A program made the position numbers and the translations under genes. From FEN-299 sp963727765 (GTDB lineage Bacteria; Acidobacteriota; Vicinamibacteria; Vicinamibacterales; Fen-181): DNA of 64,000 nucleotides. Below are positions 8,538-16,748 of this stretch, one piece after another. The stretch is taken from the NCBI GenBank assembly GCA_963727765.1, contig CAVSGZ010000009.1, positions 62,001 through 126,000 on the forward strand, in the 5' to 3' direction. A model generated the notes under the pieces. That model had not been told where the DNA came from. It saw only the letters and a program-made list of their open reading frames with translations, and made no database searches. Each line of letters begins with the position of its first letter. The first letter of the stretch is position 1.

Positions 8538-9536
8538 CTACGCGCTGACCCGCCAGCTGCGCAGCACCTTCATGTAGTTGCCCCGTTCGAACGCCGCCGG
8601 GTCGGGGCTCTTCTGCAGGCTCATGCTGCCGCGCATCTGCTCGAGCGACTCGTAGTCGTGCTCCTCCATCCAGTGCTTCATGCCCTGGATGATCGTCAGC
8701 AGGCGTTGCGGGCCGTCCTCGAGCAGACGCGACACCACCTGGACCGCCGACGCGCCGGCCATCACGGCCTTGACCGCGTCGACGCCCGTGTGCACGCCGC
8801 CGCTGGCCGCGAGCGAGGCCTTCACCTGCCCCCACAGGATGGCGAGCCAGTGAATCCTCAGCAGCAGCTCGGAGGAATCCGAGAGGTGGAGGCTCGGCAC
8901 CGCCTCGAGTGCCTCGACGTCGATGTCGGGCTGGTAGAAGCGGTTGAACACGATGAGGCCGTCCGCGCCCGCGGCGTCGAGCTCGTGGGCGAGGTGCGCC
9001 ACTGACGAGTAGAAGGGCGACAGCTTCATCGCTACCGGGATGGTGACGGCCCTCTTCACCGACCGCAGGATCTCGACCGTGCGGCGCTCGATCTCGGCGC
9101 CGGTCTCCTTCGGGTTGGTCGCGATGAAGTAGACGTTCAGCTCGAGCGCGTCGGCGCCGGCCTCCTGGATCGTCTTCGCGTAGGTCAGCCACCCCTCGTT
9201 GGTGGTGCCGTTGAGCGAGGCGATGACCGGGACCTGCACCGCCGCCTTGATCTTGCGGATCTGCTCCAGGTACTCATGCGTCTGGAACACGAAGTCGTCC
9301 GGCTTCGGGAAGTAGGCGAGTGCCTCGGCCGACGTGTCGGTGGTGACCTCGATGTTGTGGACGAGGCCGTCGCGTTCACGGGTGATCTGCTCCTCGAACA
9401 GCGAGCGGAGCACGATCGCTGCGGCGCCGGCATCCTCGAGCCGCTTGACGGTGTCGAGCGAGTCGGCGAGCGGCGAGGCGCCCGGCATCAGCGGGTGGGC
9501 GAGACGAAGGCCGAGATAGCGTGTTGACAGGTCCAT
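8538..9536 (-). CDS. Dihydroorotate dehydrogenase-like FMN protein
   Basis: This 332-aa TIM-barrel protein resembles the DHOD-like group (PyrD/PreA relatives) that is often found beside pyruvate:ferredoxin oxidoreductase. Visible features are the N-terminal LGLRLAHPLMPGASPL substrate/FMN region, ELNVYF, the Lys strand VAMKLSPF and the FMN-phosphate loop ASGGVHTGVDAVKAVMAGA near the C-terminus. It follows nifJ by 11 bases on the same strand, so the two are almost certainly one transcript. A role in handling reduced ferredoxin or a pyrimidine-like substrate is possible, but the true reaction of this subgroup is not known to me. It is unlikely to be the housekeeping PyrD, given its context. Confidence 0.85.
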   Translation of the reverse strand: MDLSTRYLGLRLAHPLMPGASPLADSLDTVKRLEDAGAAAIVLRSLFEEQITRERDGLVHNIEVTTDTSAEALAYFPKPDDFVFQTHEYLEQIRKIKAAVQVPVIASLNGTTNEGWLTYAKTIQEAGADALELNVYFIATNPKETGAEIERRTVEILRSVKRAVTIPVAMKLSPFYSSVAHLAHELDAAGADGLIVFNRFYQPDIDVEALEAVPSLHLSDSSELLLRIHWLAILWGQVKASLAASGGVHTGVDAVKAVMAGASAVQVVSRLLEDGPQRLLTIIQGMKHWMEEHDYESLEQMRGSMSLQKSPDPAAFERGNYMKVLRSWRVSA

Positions 9537-9547
9537 CTTATCCTCCG

Positions 9548-12500
9548 TTACTCGGCCGGGCCGGCCGGCTTGGTCGTGGGAATGGTCATCTTGGCGAGCT
9601 GCTCGTAGATGCCGTATCTCAGGGTCGCTTCATGCTGCGCGGCCGTCAACAGCATCTGGTACCGGGACGGATTCTGCTGCTGCACCACCCGGAAGCGCGT
9701 CTCGTTCGCCATGAACCGCGCGACGTCCGACTTGGGCGCCGGCGAATCCATCATGAGGGGGTTCTCGCCGTTGGCCAGGCGCCGCGGGTCGAACCGGAAG
9801 AGCGGCCAGTAGCCGGTGTCCACGGCGAGCTTCTGCTGCTCGAGGCCGTTCTCGAGGTCGTACCCGTGCGCGATGCAGTGGCTGAACGCGATGATGAGCG
9901 ACGGGCCGTCATAGGCATCGGCCTCCTGGAAGGCCTTCACCGTCTGCGCGTCCTTGGCGCCGAACGCCACGTGCGCGACGTACACGCTGCCGTACGCCAT
10001 GGCGATCATGCCGAGGTCCTTCTTCGGCCGGGCGTTGCCGGCCATCGCGAACTTGGCCGACGCGCCGATCGGCGTGGCCTTCGACGCCTGGCCGCCGGTG
10101 TTGGAGTAGACCTCGGTGTCGAGCACGAGGAGGTTGACGTTGCGGTTCTGTGCGATGACGTGGTCGAGGCCGCCGTACCCGATGTCGTACGCCCAGCCGT
10201 CGCCGCCGACGATCCAGACGCTCTTGCGCACCAGGTAATCGGCGATCCGCTCGAGCCAGCGGGCTTCGAGCGACCCGATCGGCGCGAGCACCCGGCGCAA
10301 CTCGTCGACGCGGACGCGCTGCGCGGCGATGCCCGCCTCGGTCGACTGATCGGCCGAGATGAGCGCGTCGACCAGCGGCTGGCCGATCTGTCCGGCGAGC
10401 AGCCGCAGCAGCTCGTGCGCCTGCTCCTGGTTCTTGTCGATCGCGAGCCGGTAGCCGAAGCCGAACTCGGCGTTGTCCTCGAACAGCGAGTTCGACCAGG
10501 CCGGGCCGCGGCCGTCGCGATTCTGGGCGTACGGCGTGGTCGGGAGGTTGCCGCCGTAGATCGACGAGCAGCCGGTCGCGTTGGCGACGAGCAGCCGGTC
10601 GCCGTAGAGCTGCGTGAGCAGCTTGACGTACGGCGTCTCGCCGCACGCCGCGCACGCACCGGAGTACTCGAACAGCGGCTGGAAGAACTGCGTCCCCTTC
10701 ACGTCCGGCTTCACCTTGCTCCGATCCACCTCGGGCAGGTTGAGGAAGAAGTCGTAGTTGCCGACCTCCGCCTCGCGCAGCGGACGCTGCGGCGCCATGT
10801 CGATCGACTTGTGCTTGGGGTTGGCCTTGTCCTTGGCCGGGCAGACCATCACGCAGATCGAGCAGCCGGTGCAGTCCTCCGGGGCCACCTGGATGGTGTA
10901 CTTCATCCCCTTGAACTCGCCGCCCTTGTAGTCGATCGACTTGAAGGTCTCCGGAGCGCCCGAGAGCTCGGCGGGCTCGTAGACCTTCGCGCGGATCGCG
11001 GCGTGCGGGCAGACCATCGCGCACTTGTTGCACTGGATGCAGATCTTCGGATCCCACACCGGGATCTCGAGGGCGATGTTCCGCTTCTCCCATCGCGCGG
11101 TGTCGGTCGGCCAGGTGCCGTCGACCGGGAACGCGCTCACCGGCAGCAGGTCCCCCTGGTTGGCCATCATCATCGCCGTCACCCGCTTCACGAAGTCGGG
11201 CGCCTTGTCCGACACCATCGGCGGGCGGCGGCGCGTGGCCGTGGCCGTCGCCGGCACCGTCACCGGGTGCAGGTTCGCGAGCGTCTGGTCGACGGCCGCG
11301 AAGTTCTTCTGCACCACGTCTTCGCCGCGCTTGCCGTAGGTCTTCTGGATCGCCTTCTTGATCTGGGCGATCGCCTCCTCGCGGGGCAGGACGCCCGAGA
11401 TGGCGAAGAAGCAGGTCTGCATGATCGTGTTGATGCGCGTGCCCATGCCGGTGGCCTTGGCCACCTCGTAGGCGTCGATCACGTAGAACTTCAGCTTCTT
11501 CTCGATGATCTGCTCCTGCACTTCGCGCGGCAGGTTGTCCCACGCCTGATCGGCGGGGAACGGGCTGTTCAAGAGAAACACCGCGCCGGGACCGGCATAG
11601 GAGAGGACGTCGTACTTGTCGAGGAACACGTACTGGTGGCACGCCACGAAGTTCGCGCGCTTGACCAGGTAGGAGGATCGGATCGGCCGCGGCCCGAACC
11701 GCAGGTGCGAGATGGTGATGGCGCCAGACTTCTTCGAGTCGTACACGAAGTAGCCGTTGCCGTAGTTGTCGGTCTCTTCGCCGATGATCTTGATCGAATT
11801 CTTGTTGGCGCCGACCGTGCCGTCCGCGCCGAGGCCGAAGAACACGCCCCGCACCACGTCGTCGGGCTCGATGTCGAAGCCGTGGTCGGTCGGCAGCGAC
11901 AGATGCGTCACGTCGTCGACGATGCCGACGGTGAAGTGGTTCTTCGGGACCGGGGCGGCGAGGTTGTCCAGGACGGCCTTGGCGTGGGCCGGCGTGTATT
12001 CCTTCGACGACAGGCCGTAGCGCCCGCCGACCACGGCCACCCCGGCCTTGCCGGCTTCGCTGAGGGCCGTGACCACGTCCTGGTAGAGCGGTTCGCCCAC
12101 CGCGCCCGGTTCCTTCGTCCGATCCAGCACCGCGATCCGGCGGACCGTGCTGGGCAGCGCCGCCACGAAGTGCTCGATCGAGAACGGGCGGTAGACGCGG
12201 ACCTTGATCAGGCCGACCTTCTCGCCGCGCGCCACCATCCACTCGACCAGCTCGTGCGTGACCTCCGCGCCCGAACCCATCATCACGATGACGCGTTCGG
12301 CCTCGGGATGGCCCACGTAGTCGAAGAGGTGGTACTGACGGCCCACGATCTTCGCGAACTCGTCCATGGCCTCCTGGAAGCAGGCAGGGGCCGCCGCGTA
12401 GAAGAGGTTGCACGCCTCGCGGGCCTGGAAGAAGGCATCCGGGTTCTGCGCCGTGCCGCGCAGCACCGGCTTCTCGGGCGTCAGCGCGCGCGCCCGGTGG

Positions 12501-13105
12501 GCCGCCACCAGGTCCTCGGTGATCATCGCGCGCAGGTCGTCGTCGAGCAGTTGCTCGATCTTCGACACCTCGTGCGAGGTTCGGAAGCCGTCGAAGAAGT
12601 GGAGGACCGGCACGCGGGAGCGCAGCGTGGCCCGCTGGCCGATCGCGGCGAAGTCGTGCGCCTCCTGCACCGATCCGGAGGCGAGCATCGCGAAGCCGGT
12701 CTGCCGGCACGCCATGACGTCGGAGTGGTCCCCGAAGATCGACAGCGCGTGCGTCGCCACCGTGCGCGCCGACACGTGCATGCAGAACGAGGTCAGCTCG
12801 CCCGCGATCTTGTACATGTTGGGGATCATGAGCAGGAGGCCCTGCGACGCCGTGAACGTCGTCGTGAGCGCGCCCGCCTGGAGTGCGCCGTGTACGGCGC
12901 CGGCGGCGCCGCCTTCCGACTGCATCTCGGTCACGTTCGGGACGGTGCCCCAGATGTTCTTGCGGCCCTTCGCCGACCACTCATCCGCCCACTCGCCCAT
13001 GTTGGACGACGGCGTGATGGGATAGATGGCGATTACCTCGTTCGTCCGGTGGGCGACCGAGGCGACGGCCTCATTCCCGTCGATTGTGATGTGAGGACGT
13101 GTCAT
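9548..13105 (-). CDS. nifJ: Pyruvate:ferredoxin (flavodoxin) oxidoreductase
   Basis: This single-chain enzyme (1185 aa) oxidatively decarboxylates pyruvate to acetyl-CoA and reduces ferredoxin. The N-terminus carries the pyrimidine-binding domain (AIYPITPSSNMGEWADEW). Two 4Fe-4S motifs, CIQCNKCAMVCP near residue 688 and CTGCSICVMVCP near 743, form the bacterial ferredoxin insert. Further Cys (ACAACGETPY) and the TPP-binding C-terminal domain follow (GCSSIYGGNLPTTPY, GGDGWAYDIGYGGLDHV). Length matches full-size NifJ (about 1170-1200 aa). The start ATG is preceded by GGAGATAG. It implies at least some fermentative or low-oxygen metabolism. The DHOD-like gene is 11 bases downstream; upstream it diverges from the Tal-Pgi gene. 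Confidence 0.96.
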   Translation of the reverse strand: MTRPHITIDGNEAVASVAHRTNEVIAIYPITPSSNMGEWADEWSAKGRKNIWGTVPNVTEMQSEGGAAGAVHGALQAGALTTTFTASQGLLLMIPNMYKIAGELTSFCMHVSARTVATHALSIFGDHSDVMACRQTGFAMLASGSVQEAHDFAAIGQRATLRSRVPVLHFFDGFRTSHEVSKIEQLLDDDLRAMITEDLVAAHRARALTPEKPVLRGTAQNPDAFFQAREACNLFYAAAPACFQEAMDEFAKIVGRQYHLFDYVGHPEAERVIVMMGSGAEVTHELVEWMVARGEKVGLIKVRVYRPFSIEHFVAALPSTVRRIAVLDRTKEPGAVGEPLYQDVVTALSEAGKAGVAVVGGRYGLSSKEYTPAHAKAVLDNLAAPVPKNHFTVGIVDDVTHLSLPTDHGFDIEPDDVVRGVFFGLGADGTVGANKNSIKIIGEETDNYGNGYFVYDSKKSGAITISHLRFGPRPIRSSYLVKRANFVACHQYVFLDKYDVLSYAGPGAVFLLNSPFPADQAWDNLPREVQEQIIEKKLKFYVIDAYEVAKATGMGTRINTIMQTCFFAISGVLPREEAIAQIKKAIQKTYGKRGEDVVQKNFAAVDQTLANLHPVTVPATATATRRRPPMVSDKAPDFVKRVTAMMMANQGDLLPVSAFPVDGTWPTDTARWEKRNIALEIPVWDPKICIQCNKCAMVCPHAAIRAKVYEPAELSGAPETFKSIDYKGGEFKGMKYTIQVAPEDCTGCSICVMVCPAKDKANPKHKSIDMAPQRPLREAEVGNYDFFLNLPEVDRSKVKPDVKGTQFFQPLFEYSGACAACGETPYVKLLTQLYGDRLLVANATGCSSIYGGNLPTTPYAQNRDGRGPAWSNSLFEDNAEFGFGYRLAIDKNQEQAHELLRLLAGQIGQPLVDALISADQSTEAGIAAQRVRVDELRRVLAPIGSLEARWLERIADYLVRKSVWIVGGDGWAYDIGYGGLDHVIAQNRNVNLLVLDTEVYSNTGGQASKATPIGASAKFAMAGNARPKKDLGMIAMAYGSVYVAHVAFGAKDAQTVKAFQEADAYDGPSLIIAFSHCIAHGYDLENGLEQQKLAVDTGYWPLFRFDPRRLANGENPLMMDSPAPKSDVARFMANETRFRVVQQQNPSRYQMLLTAAQHEATLRYGIYEQLAKMTIPTTKPAGPAE

Positions 13106-13408
13106 ATGATGGCTATCTCCGAGTCACGACCGGGTTGAACGGAACAGTCAGCGCGCGATGGCGGTTGGGACTGGTTGAGATTGGGATGCGGCGCGCTGCT
13201 CCAAGCTGGCGTCATCCGCCCTGACGGCGATGGCGCTGGCCGCAACGCCAGCCGGGACAAGATGTCCCGCACTCTCGACGGCAAGCGCGGCAGTTGGCCC
13301 TACCCTGCGCTGCGCTGCGCAACCTATAATACTAGAACTTCCGGGCCGCGGATGCGAGCAGAAAAGGCGAGCCGCCACCTGCGTACGAGCCCGGCCGAAG
13401 GAGTCGAT
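13106..13408. other. Intergenic region between divergent nifJ and tal-pgi
   Basis: This stretch of about 300 bases has no convincing gene. It holds a TATAAT hexamer for the plus-strand gene (13325-13330), three tandem CTGCG units just before it, and a purine-rich ribosome site at the right end. Short ATG-started frames that extend the Tal-Pgi ORF leftward to 13175 look like read-through without coding character. Confidence 0.6.
13325..13330 (+). promoter_or_regulatory. -10 box for tal-pgi
   Basis: A consensus TATAAT lies 79 bases before the GTG start of the Tal-Pgi fusion, in otherwise GC-rich DNA. No convincing -35 hexamer lies at 16-18 bases. Confidence 0.45.
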
Positions 13409-16144
13409 GTGAGTCGTCTGCGCGACCTCGGCACGATGGGACAGTCGGTGTGGCTCGACTTCATCAGCCGTGCGCTCGTGGGCACCGGGGAACTCGAGCA
13501 CCTGGTCGCCGTTGACGGTGTCGCCGGCGTCACGAGCAACCCGACGATCTTCGAGAAAGCCATGGCGGCGGGAAGCGACTACGACGAGCAGTTCCGCCGG
13601 CTGCTGGCGAAAGACCCGGGCATCGAAGCGGGCGCGCTGTTCGAGGCCGCCGCGCTCGACGACATCCGCGCGGCCGCGGCGGTACTGCGGCCCGTGTACG
13701 ACCGGACCGACGGCCGCGACGGCTTCGTCAGCTTCGAGGTGCCGGCGTCGGTGGCCGACGACACGGTCGCGACGGTGTCGGAGGCGCGCCGCCTCTGGAA
13801 GGCGCTGGCGCTTCCCAACGTCATGATCAAGGTGCCCGCCACGCCGGCCGGCATCCCCGCGATCGAGGAACTGATCGCGGGCGGCGTCAACGTCAACGTC
13901 ACGCTGATGTTCTCGCTCGAGCACTACGAGCGGGTGGCGCTGGCCTACATCCACGGCCTCGAGCGGTGCGCCGCGCCGGCCAAGGTCGCCTCGGTCGCCT
14001 CCTTTTTCGTGTCGCGGGTGGACACGGCGGTCGACCGGGCGCTCGAGGGGATCGGCAGCCCGGAGGCGCTGGCCCTGCGCGGCCGCATCGCCGTCGCCAA
14101 CTGCAAGCTGGTCTACCAGCGCTTCCGGGAGATCTTCCACGGGACCCCGTTTATCGGCCTCGGCGTGCGCGGGTGCCGCGTGCAGCGGCCGCTGTGGGCG
14201 AGCACGAGCACGAAGAACGCGGCGTACCGCGACGTCCTGTACGTCGAACACCTGATCGGCCCCGACACGGTGAACACGCTGCCGCCCGAAACGGTCGAGG
14301 CGTTCCGGGACCACGGGCAGGTGAAGGCCACGCTGGAGGACGGGATCGCGGCCGCCCGCGACGCGCTGCGGCGGTTGCGGACGCTCGGCGTCGACCTCGA
14401 CGCCATCACGGCCCGGCTGCAGCGGGAAGGAGTCGCCGCCTTCTCCCGGTCGTACGACACGCTGATCGAAGCGCTCGAGTTCAAGCGTCGCGCACTGCGC
14501 GTACTGCGCGTGGACCGTCAGACACTGGCGCTCGGAGCGGCCGAACGGCAGGTGGAATCGCGGCTGACGCGCAGCGCCGCAGAGCGTATCGCGGCACGGA
14601 TCTGGTCGAAGGACCCTACCGTGTGGTCGCTGTCTCCGCTGTCGGAGTTGACCGACCGGCTCGGCTGGCTGGACCTGCCGGAGACGATGCGCGCGCAGGT
14701 GCCTGACCTCGCTTCTTTCAGCGACGAGATTGCCGCCGAGGGCGTCCGTCACGTGGTCCTGCTCGGCATGGGCGGGTCGAGCCTCGCGCCCGACGTGTTC
14801 CAGGCGACGTTCGGCGCCCGGCCGGGCCGCCCGAACCTGATCGTGCTCGACAGCACGCATCCCGAGGCGGTTCGCGACGTCGAGCGGCGCGTCGACGTTC
14901 GACGCTCGCTGTTCGTCGTCTCGAGCAAGTCGGGCGGCACCAGCGAAACCCTGTCGTTCTTCCGGTACTTCTGGTCGCGCTATGGCGGTGTCGATGGCGG
15001 ACGCCACTTCGTCGCGATCACCGATCCGGGAACCTCGCTCGAGACGCTCGCCGTCGAGCGCCGCTTCCGCCGGGTGTTCCAGGCGCCGCCCGATGTCGGC
15101 GGACGCTACTCGGCCCTGAGCGTCTTCGGTCTCGCGCCCGCGGCACTCATTGGCGTCGACGTGGACACGCTCCTCGACCACGCCCTGGCCATGGCCGCCG
15201 CCTCCGGCCCGGGCAGGGAGGGGGCCGACAACCCGTCGGTCGCACTCGGCGTGGCGCTTGGCACGCTGGCCCGGGGAGGCCGCGACAAGCTCACCATCCT
15301 CGCGAGCCGGTCACTGTCCCAACTGCCAGCCTGGATCGAGCAACTCGTCGCCGAGAGCACCGGCAAGCAGGGCGTCGGTATCGTCCCCGTGGTCGATGAG
15401 CCCCTCCAGGCAATCGAGCGCTACGGGGCCGACCGTGTCTTTGTGTCAATCGTGCTGAAGGGAGAAGACACCGATCATCTCGCGCCGATGCTCGCCGCCC
15501 TAGCCGACCGGGGGCACCCCGTGATCTCCATCGAGGTGGAGTCGGCGATCGGTTTGGGGCAGGAGTTCTTCCGGTGGGAAATGGCGACGGCGGTAGCCGG
15601 CGCGCAGCTCGGCATCCACCCGTTCGACCAGCCCGACGTGCAGTTGGCGAAGAACCTCGCCCGGCGGGCGATGGACGCGCCGGCCGGCGACCTCACGGCG
15701 TCGGGTCCATCGGCCCTGCAGGACCCTGCCGCGTGGCAGGAGGCTGTATCGAGCTGGCTGGATACCGCGCGTCCGACCGACTACCTCGGGCTGCATGCCT
15801 ACCTCGCGCCGACCGCGGCGATCGCCGCGCGACTCGCGAGACTTCGCGAGCGGCTCGGCCGTCGCGCCGGCGTTGCGACGACGCTCGGCATCGGGCCGAG
15901 GTTCCTGCACTCGACCGGGCAGCTTCACAAGGGGGGACCCGGTTCGGGGTTGTTCCTGCAGCTGGTCGACCAGCCCACAGTCGATCTCGCCGTTCCCGAG
16001 ACCTCGTATACCTTCGGCCAGCTGATTCGAGCGCAGGCCGAGGGCGACGGGGCTGCGCTCGAGCAGCGGGGAAGACGCGTCCTGAAGATCGACCTCGGCG
16101 GCGATCCGGAAGGGGCACTGGCGGCGCTGATCGAGACAATCTGA
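13409..16144 (+). CDS. Bifunctional transaldolase / glucose-6-phosphate isomerase
   Basis: This 911-aa fusion joins two sugar-phosphate enzymes. Residues about 1-370 are transaldolase: GQSVWLDFISR and GVTSNPTIFEKA at the start, and the Schiff-base Lys in MIKVPATPAG near residue 140. Residues about 400-911 are phosphoglucose isomerase: GMGGSSLAPDVF near 453, SKSGGTSET near 506, and the C-terminal RFLHSTGQLHKGGPGSG with its catalytic His/Lys region. The start is GTG 13409, with GAAGGAG five bases upstream; the open frame extends further left but without coding character. The fusion would channel between the pentose phosphate pathway and glycolysis. It is monocistronic and divergent from nifJ. 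Confidence 0.94.
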   Translation: MSRLRDLGTMGQSVWLDFISRALVGTGELEHLVAVDGVAGVTSNPTIFEKAMAAGSDYDEQFRRLLAKDPGIEAGALFEAAALDDIRAAAAVLRPVYDRTDGRDGFVSFEVPASVADDTVATVSEARRLWKALALPNVMIKVPATPAGIPAIEELIAGGVNVNVTLMFSLEHYERVALAYIHGLERCAAPAKVASVASFFVSRVDTAVDRALEGIGSPEALALRGRIAVANCKLVYQRFREIFHGTPFIGLGVRGCRVQRPLWASTSTKNAAYRDVLYVEHLIGPDTVNTLPPETVEAFRDHGQVKATLEDGIAAARDALRRLRTLGVDLDAITARLQREGVAAFSRSYDTLIEALEFKRRALRVLRVDRQTLALGAAERQVESRLTRSAAERIAARIWSKDPTVWSLSPLSELTDRLGWLDLPETMRAQVPDLASFSDEIAAEGVRHVVLLGMGGSSLAPDVFQATFGARPGRPNLIVLDSTHPEAVRDVERRVDVRRSLFVVSSKSGGTSETLSFFRYFWSRYGGVDGGRHFVAITDPGTSLETLAVERRFRRVFQAPPDVGGRYSALSVFGLAPAALIGVDVDTLLDHALAMAAASGPGREGADNPSVALGVALGTLARGGRDKLTILASRSLSQLPAWIEQLVAESTGKQGVGIVPVVDEPLQAIERYGADRVFVSIVLKGEDTDHLAPMLAALADRGHPVISIEVESAIGLGQEFFRWEMATAVAGAQLGIHPFDQPDVQLAKNLARRAMDAPAGDLTASGPSALQDPAAWQEAVSSWLDTARPTDYLGLHAYLAPTAAIAARLARLRERLGRRAGVATTLGIGPRFLHSTGQLHKGGPGSGLFLQLVDQPTVDLAVPETSYTFGQLIRAQAEGDGAALEQRGRRVLKIDLGGDPEGALAALIETI

Positions 16145-16151
16145 GAACTGG

Positions 16152-16577
16152 CTATGCCGTGGCGAACGCGATGACGGGGCGCGGCGCGGGGGGGACGACC
16201 GCCCGGCGGCGCGGTTCGACGAGCAGACGCAGGCCGTAGCCCTCGGGCACGCCGGTCGCCTGGCGCGAGGGGCCCACCCGGTAGACCGCAGACAGCACGC
16301 GCCCGTTGCGCAGAGTGGTCGGCAACGAGTCGGACTGCTCGGCCCGTTCGACCTGCAGGGAGACGAGGCGGAAGAGGGGGATGGCCGACCCGCTGAGGTT
16401 CTCGATATACGCCCCGGTGTCGCTGACGTCGCGGATCACGACGCTGTTGAACTTGGTCGTTCCGCTCCCGTCCTTCCATACCACCCGCCCCGTCACGCCG
16501 AGCGGCTGTCTGGAGGCCGCACGCTGTTCACCGGTAATCTGATTGGCGGAGAGCATGGCAGAAGTTCGGCTCATCAT
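16152..16577 (-). CDS. PilZ-domain protein (probable c-di-GMP receptor)
   Basis: This 141-aa protein has both PilZ signatures: RxxxR (RAASR) near residue 18 and (D/N)xSxxG (DVSDTG) about 30 residues later, followed by a beta-barrel-like pattern. Those residues bind cyclic di-GMP in characterised PilZ proteins. No other domain is attached, so it would act as a stand-alone adaptor. The start at 16577 is a double ATG; 16643 and 16556 are alternatives, and none has a strong ribosome site. It lies directly downstream of the sigma54-type activator on the same strand, but an AT-rich 110-base gap with its own -10 box separates them. It converges with tal-pgi, 7 bases away. Confidence 0.82.
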   Translation of the reverse strand: MMSRTSAMLSANQITGEQRAASRQPLGVTGRVVWKDGSGTTKFNSVVIRDVSDTGAYIENLSGSAIPLFRLVSLQVERAEQSDSLPTTLRNGRVLSAVYRVGPSRQATGVPEGYGLRLLVEPRRRAVVPPAPRPVIAFATA

Positions 16578-16649
16578 GCCATGAGCGGTATCAAAATGTG
16601 GTCCAGCCGGCCAAACGATTGGCCGGTCTGCCAAGAGATACACTAAGCT

Positions 16650-16655
16650 ATTATA
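16650..16655 (-). promoter_or_regulatory. -10 box for PilZ gene in an AT-rich island
   Basis: The minus strand reads TATAAT here, about 73 bases before the ATG at 16577. The surrounding 110 bases (16640-16748) are much richer in A/T than the rest of the window and also carry the 8-base direct repeat ATACTCAG at 16707-16714 and 16738-16745. No good -35 hexamer and no clear -24/-12 element are visible. Confidence 0.5.
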
Positions 16656-16748
16656 AATAAAGCTGTTACCTTTAAATTGCCAGGATCGGCATTGGCGTCA
16701 ATGTGTATACTCAGGTAACAAGTAGCCAAGCAAATGGATACTCAGTAT

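Noticed and set aside
9521..13138. Long plus-strand open frame (about 1200 codons) opposite nifJ
   Set aside because: It is antisense to an unmistakable NifJ, is Arg/Asp/His/Val-rich without domains, and is open only because GC-rich codons rarely give stops on the other strand.
16650..16748. Sigma54 (-24/-12) promoter for the PilZ gene
   Set aside because: TGGC-like strings are present, but none has a TTGC element at the required spacing.
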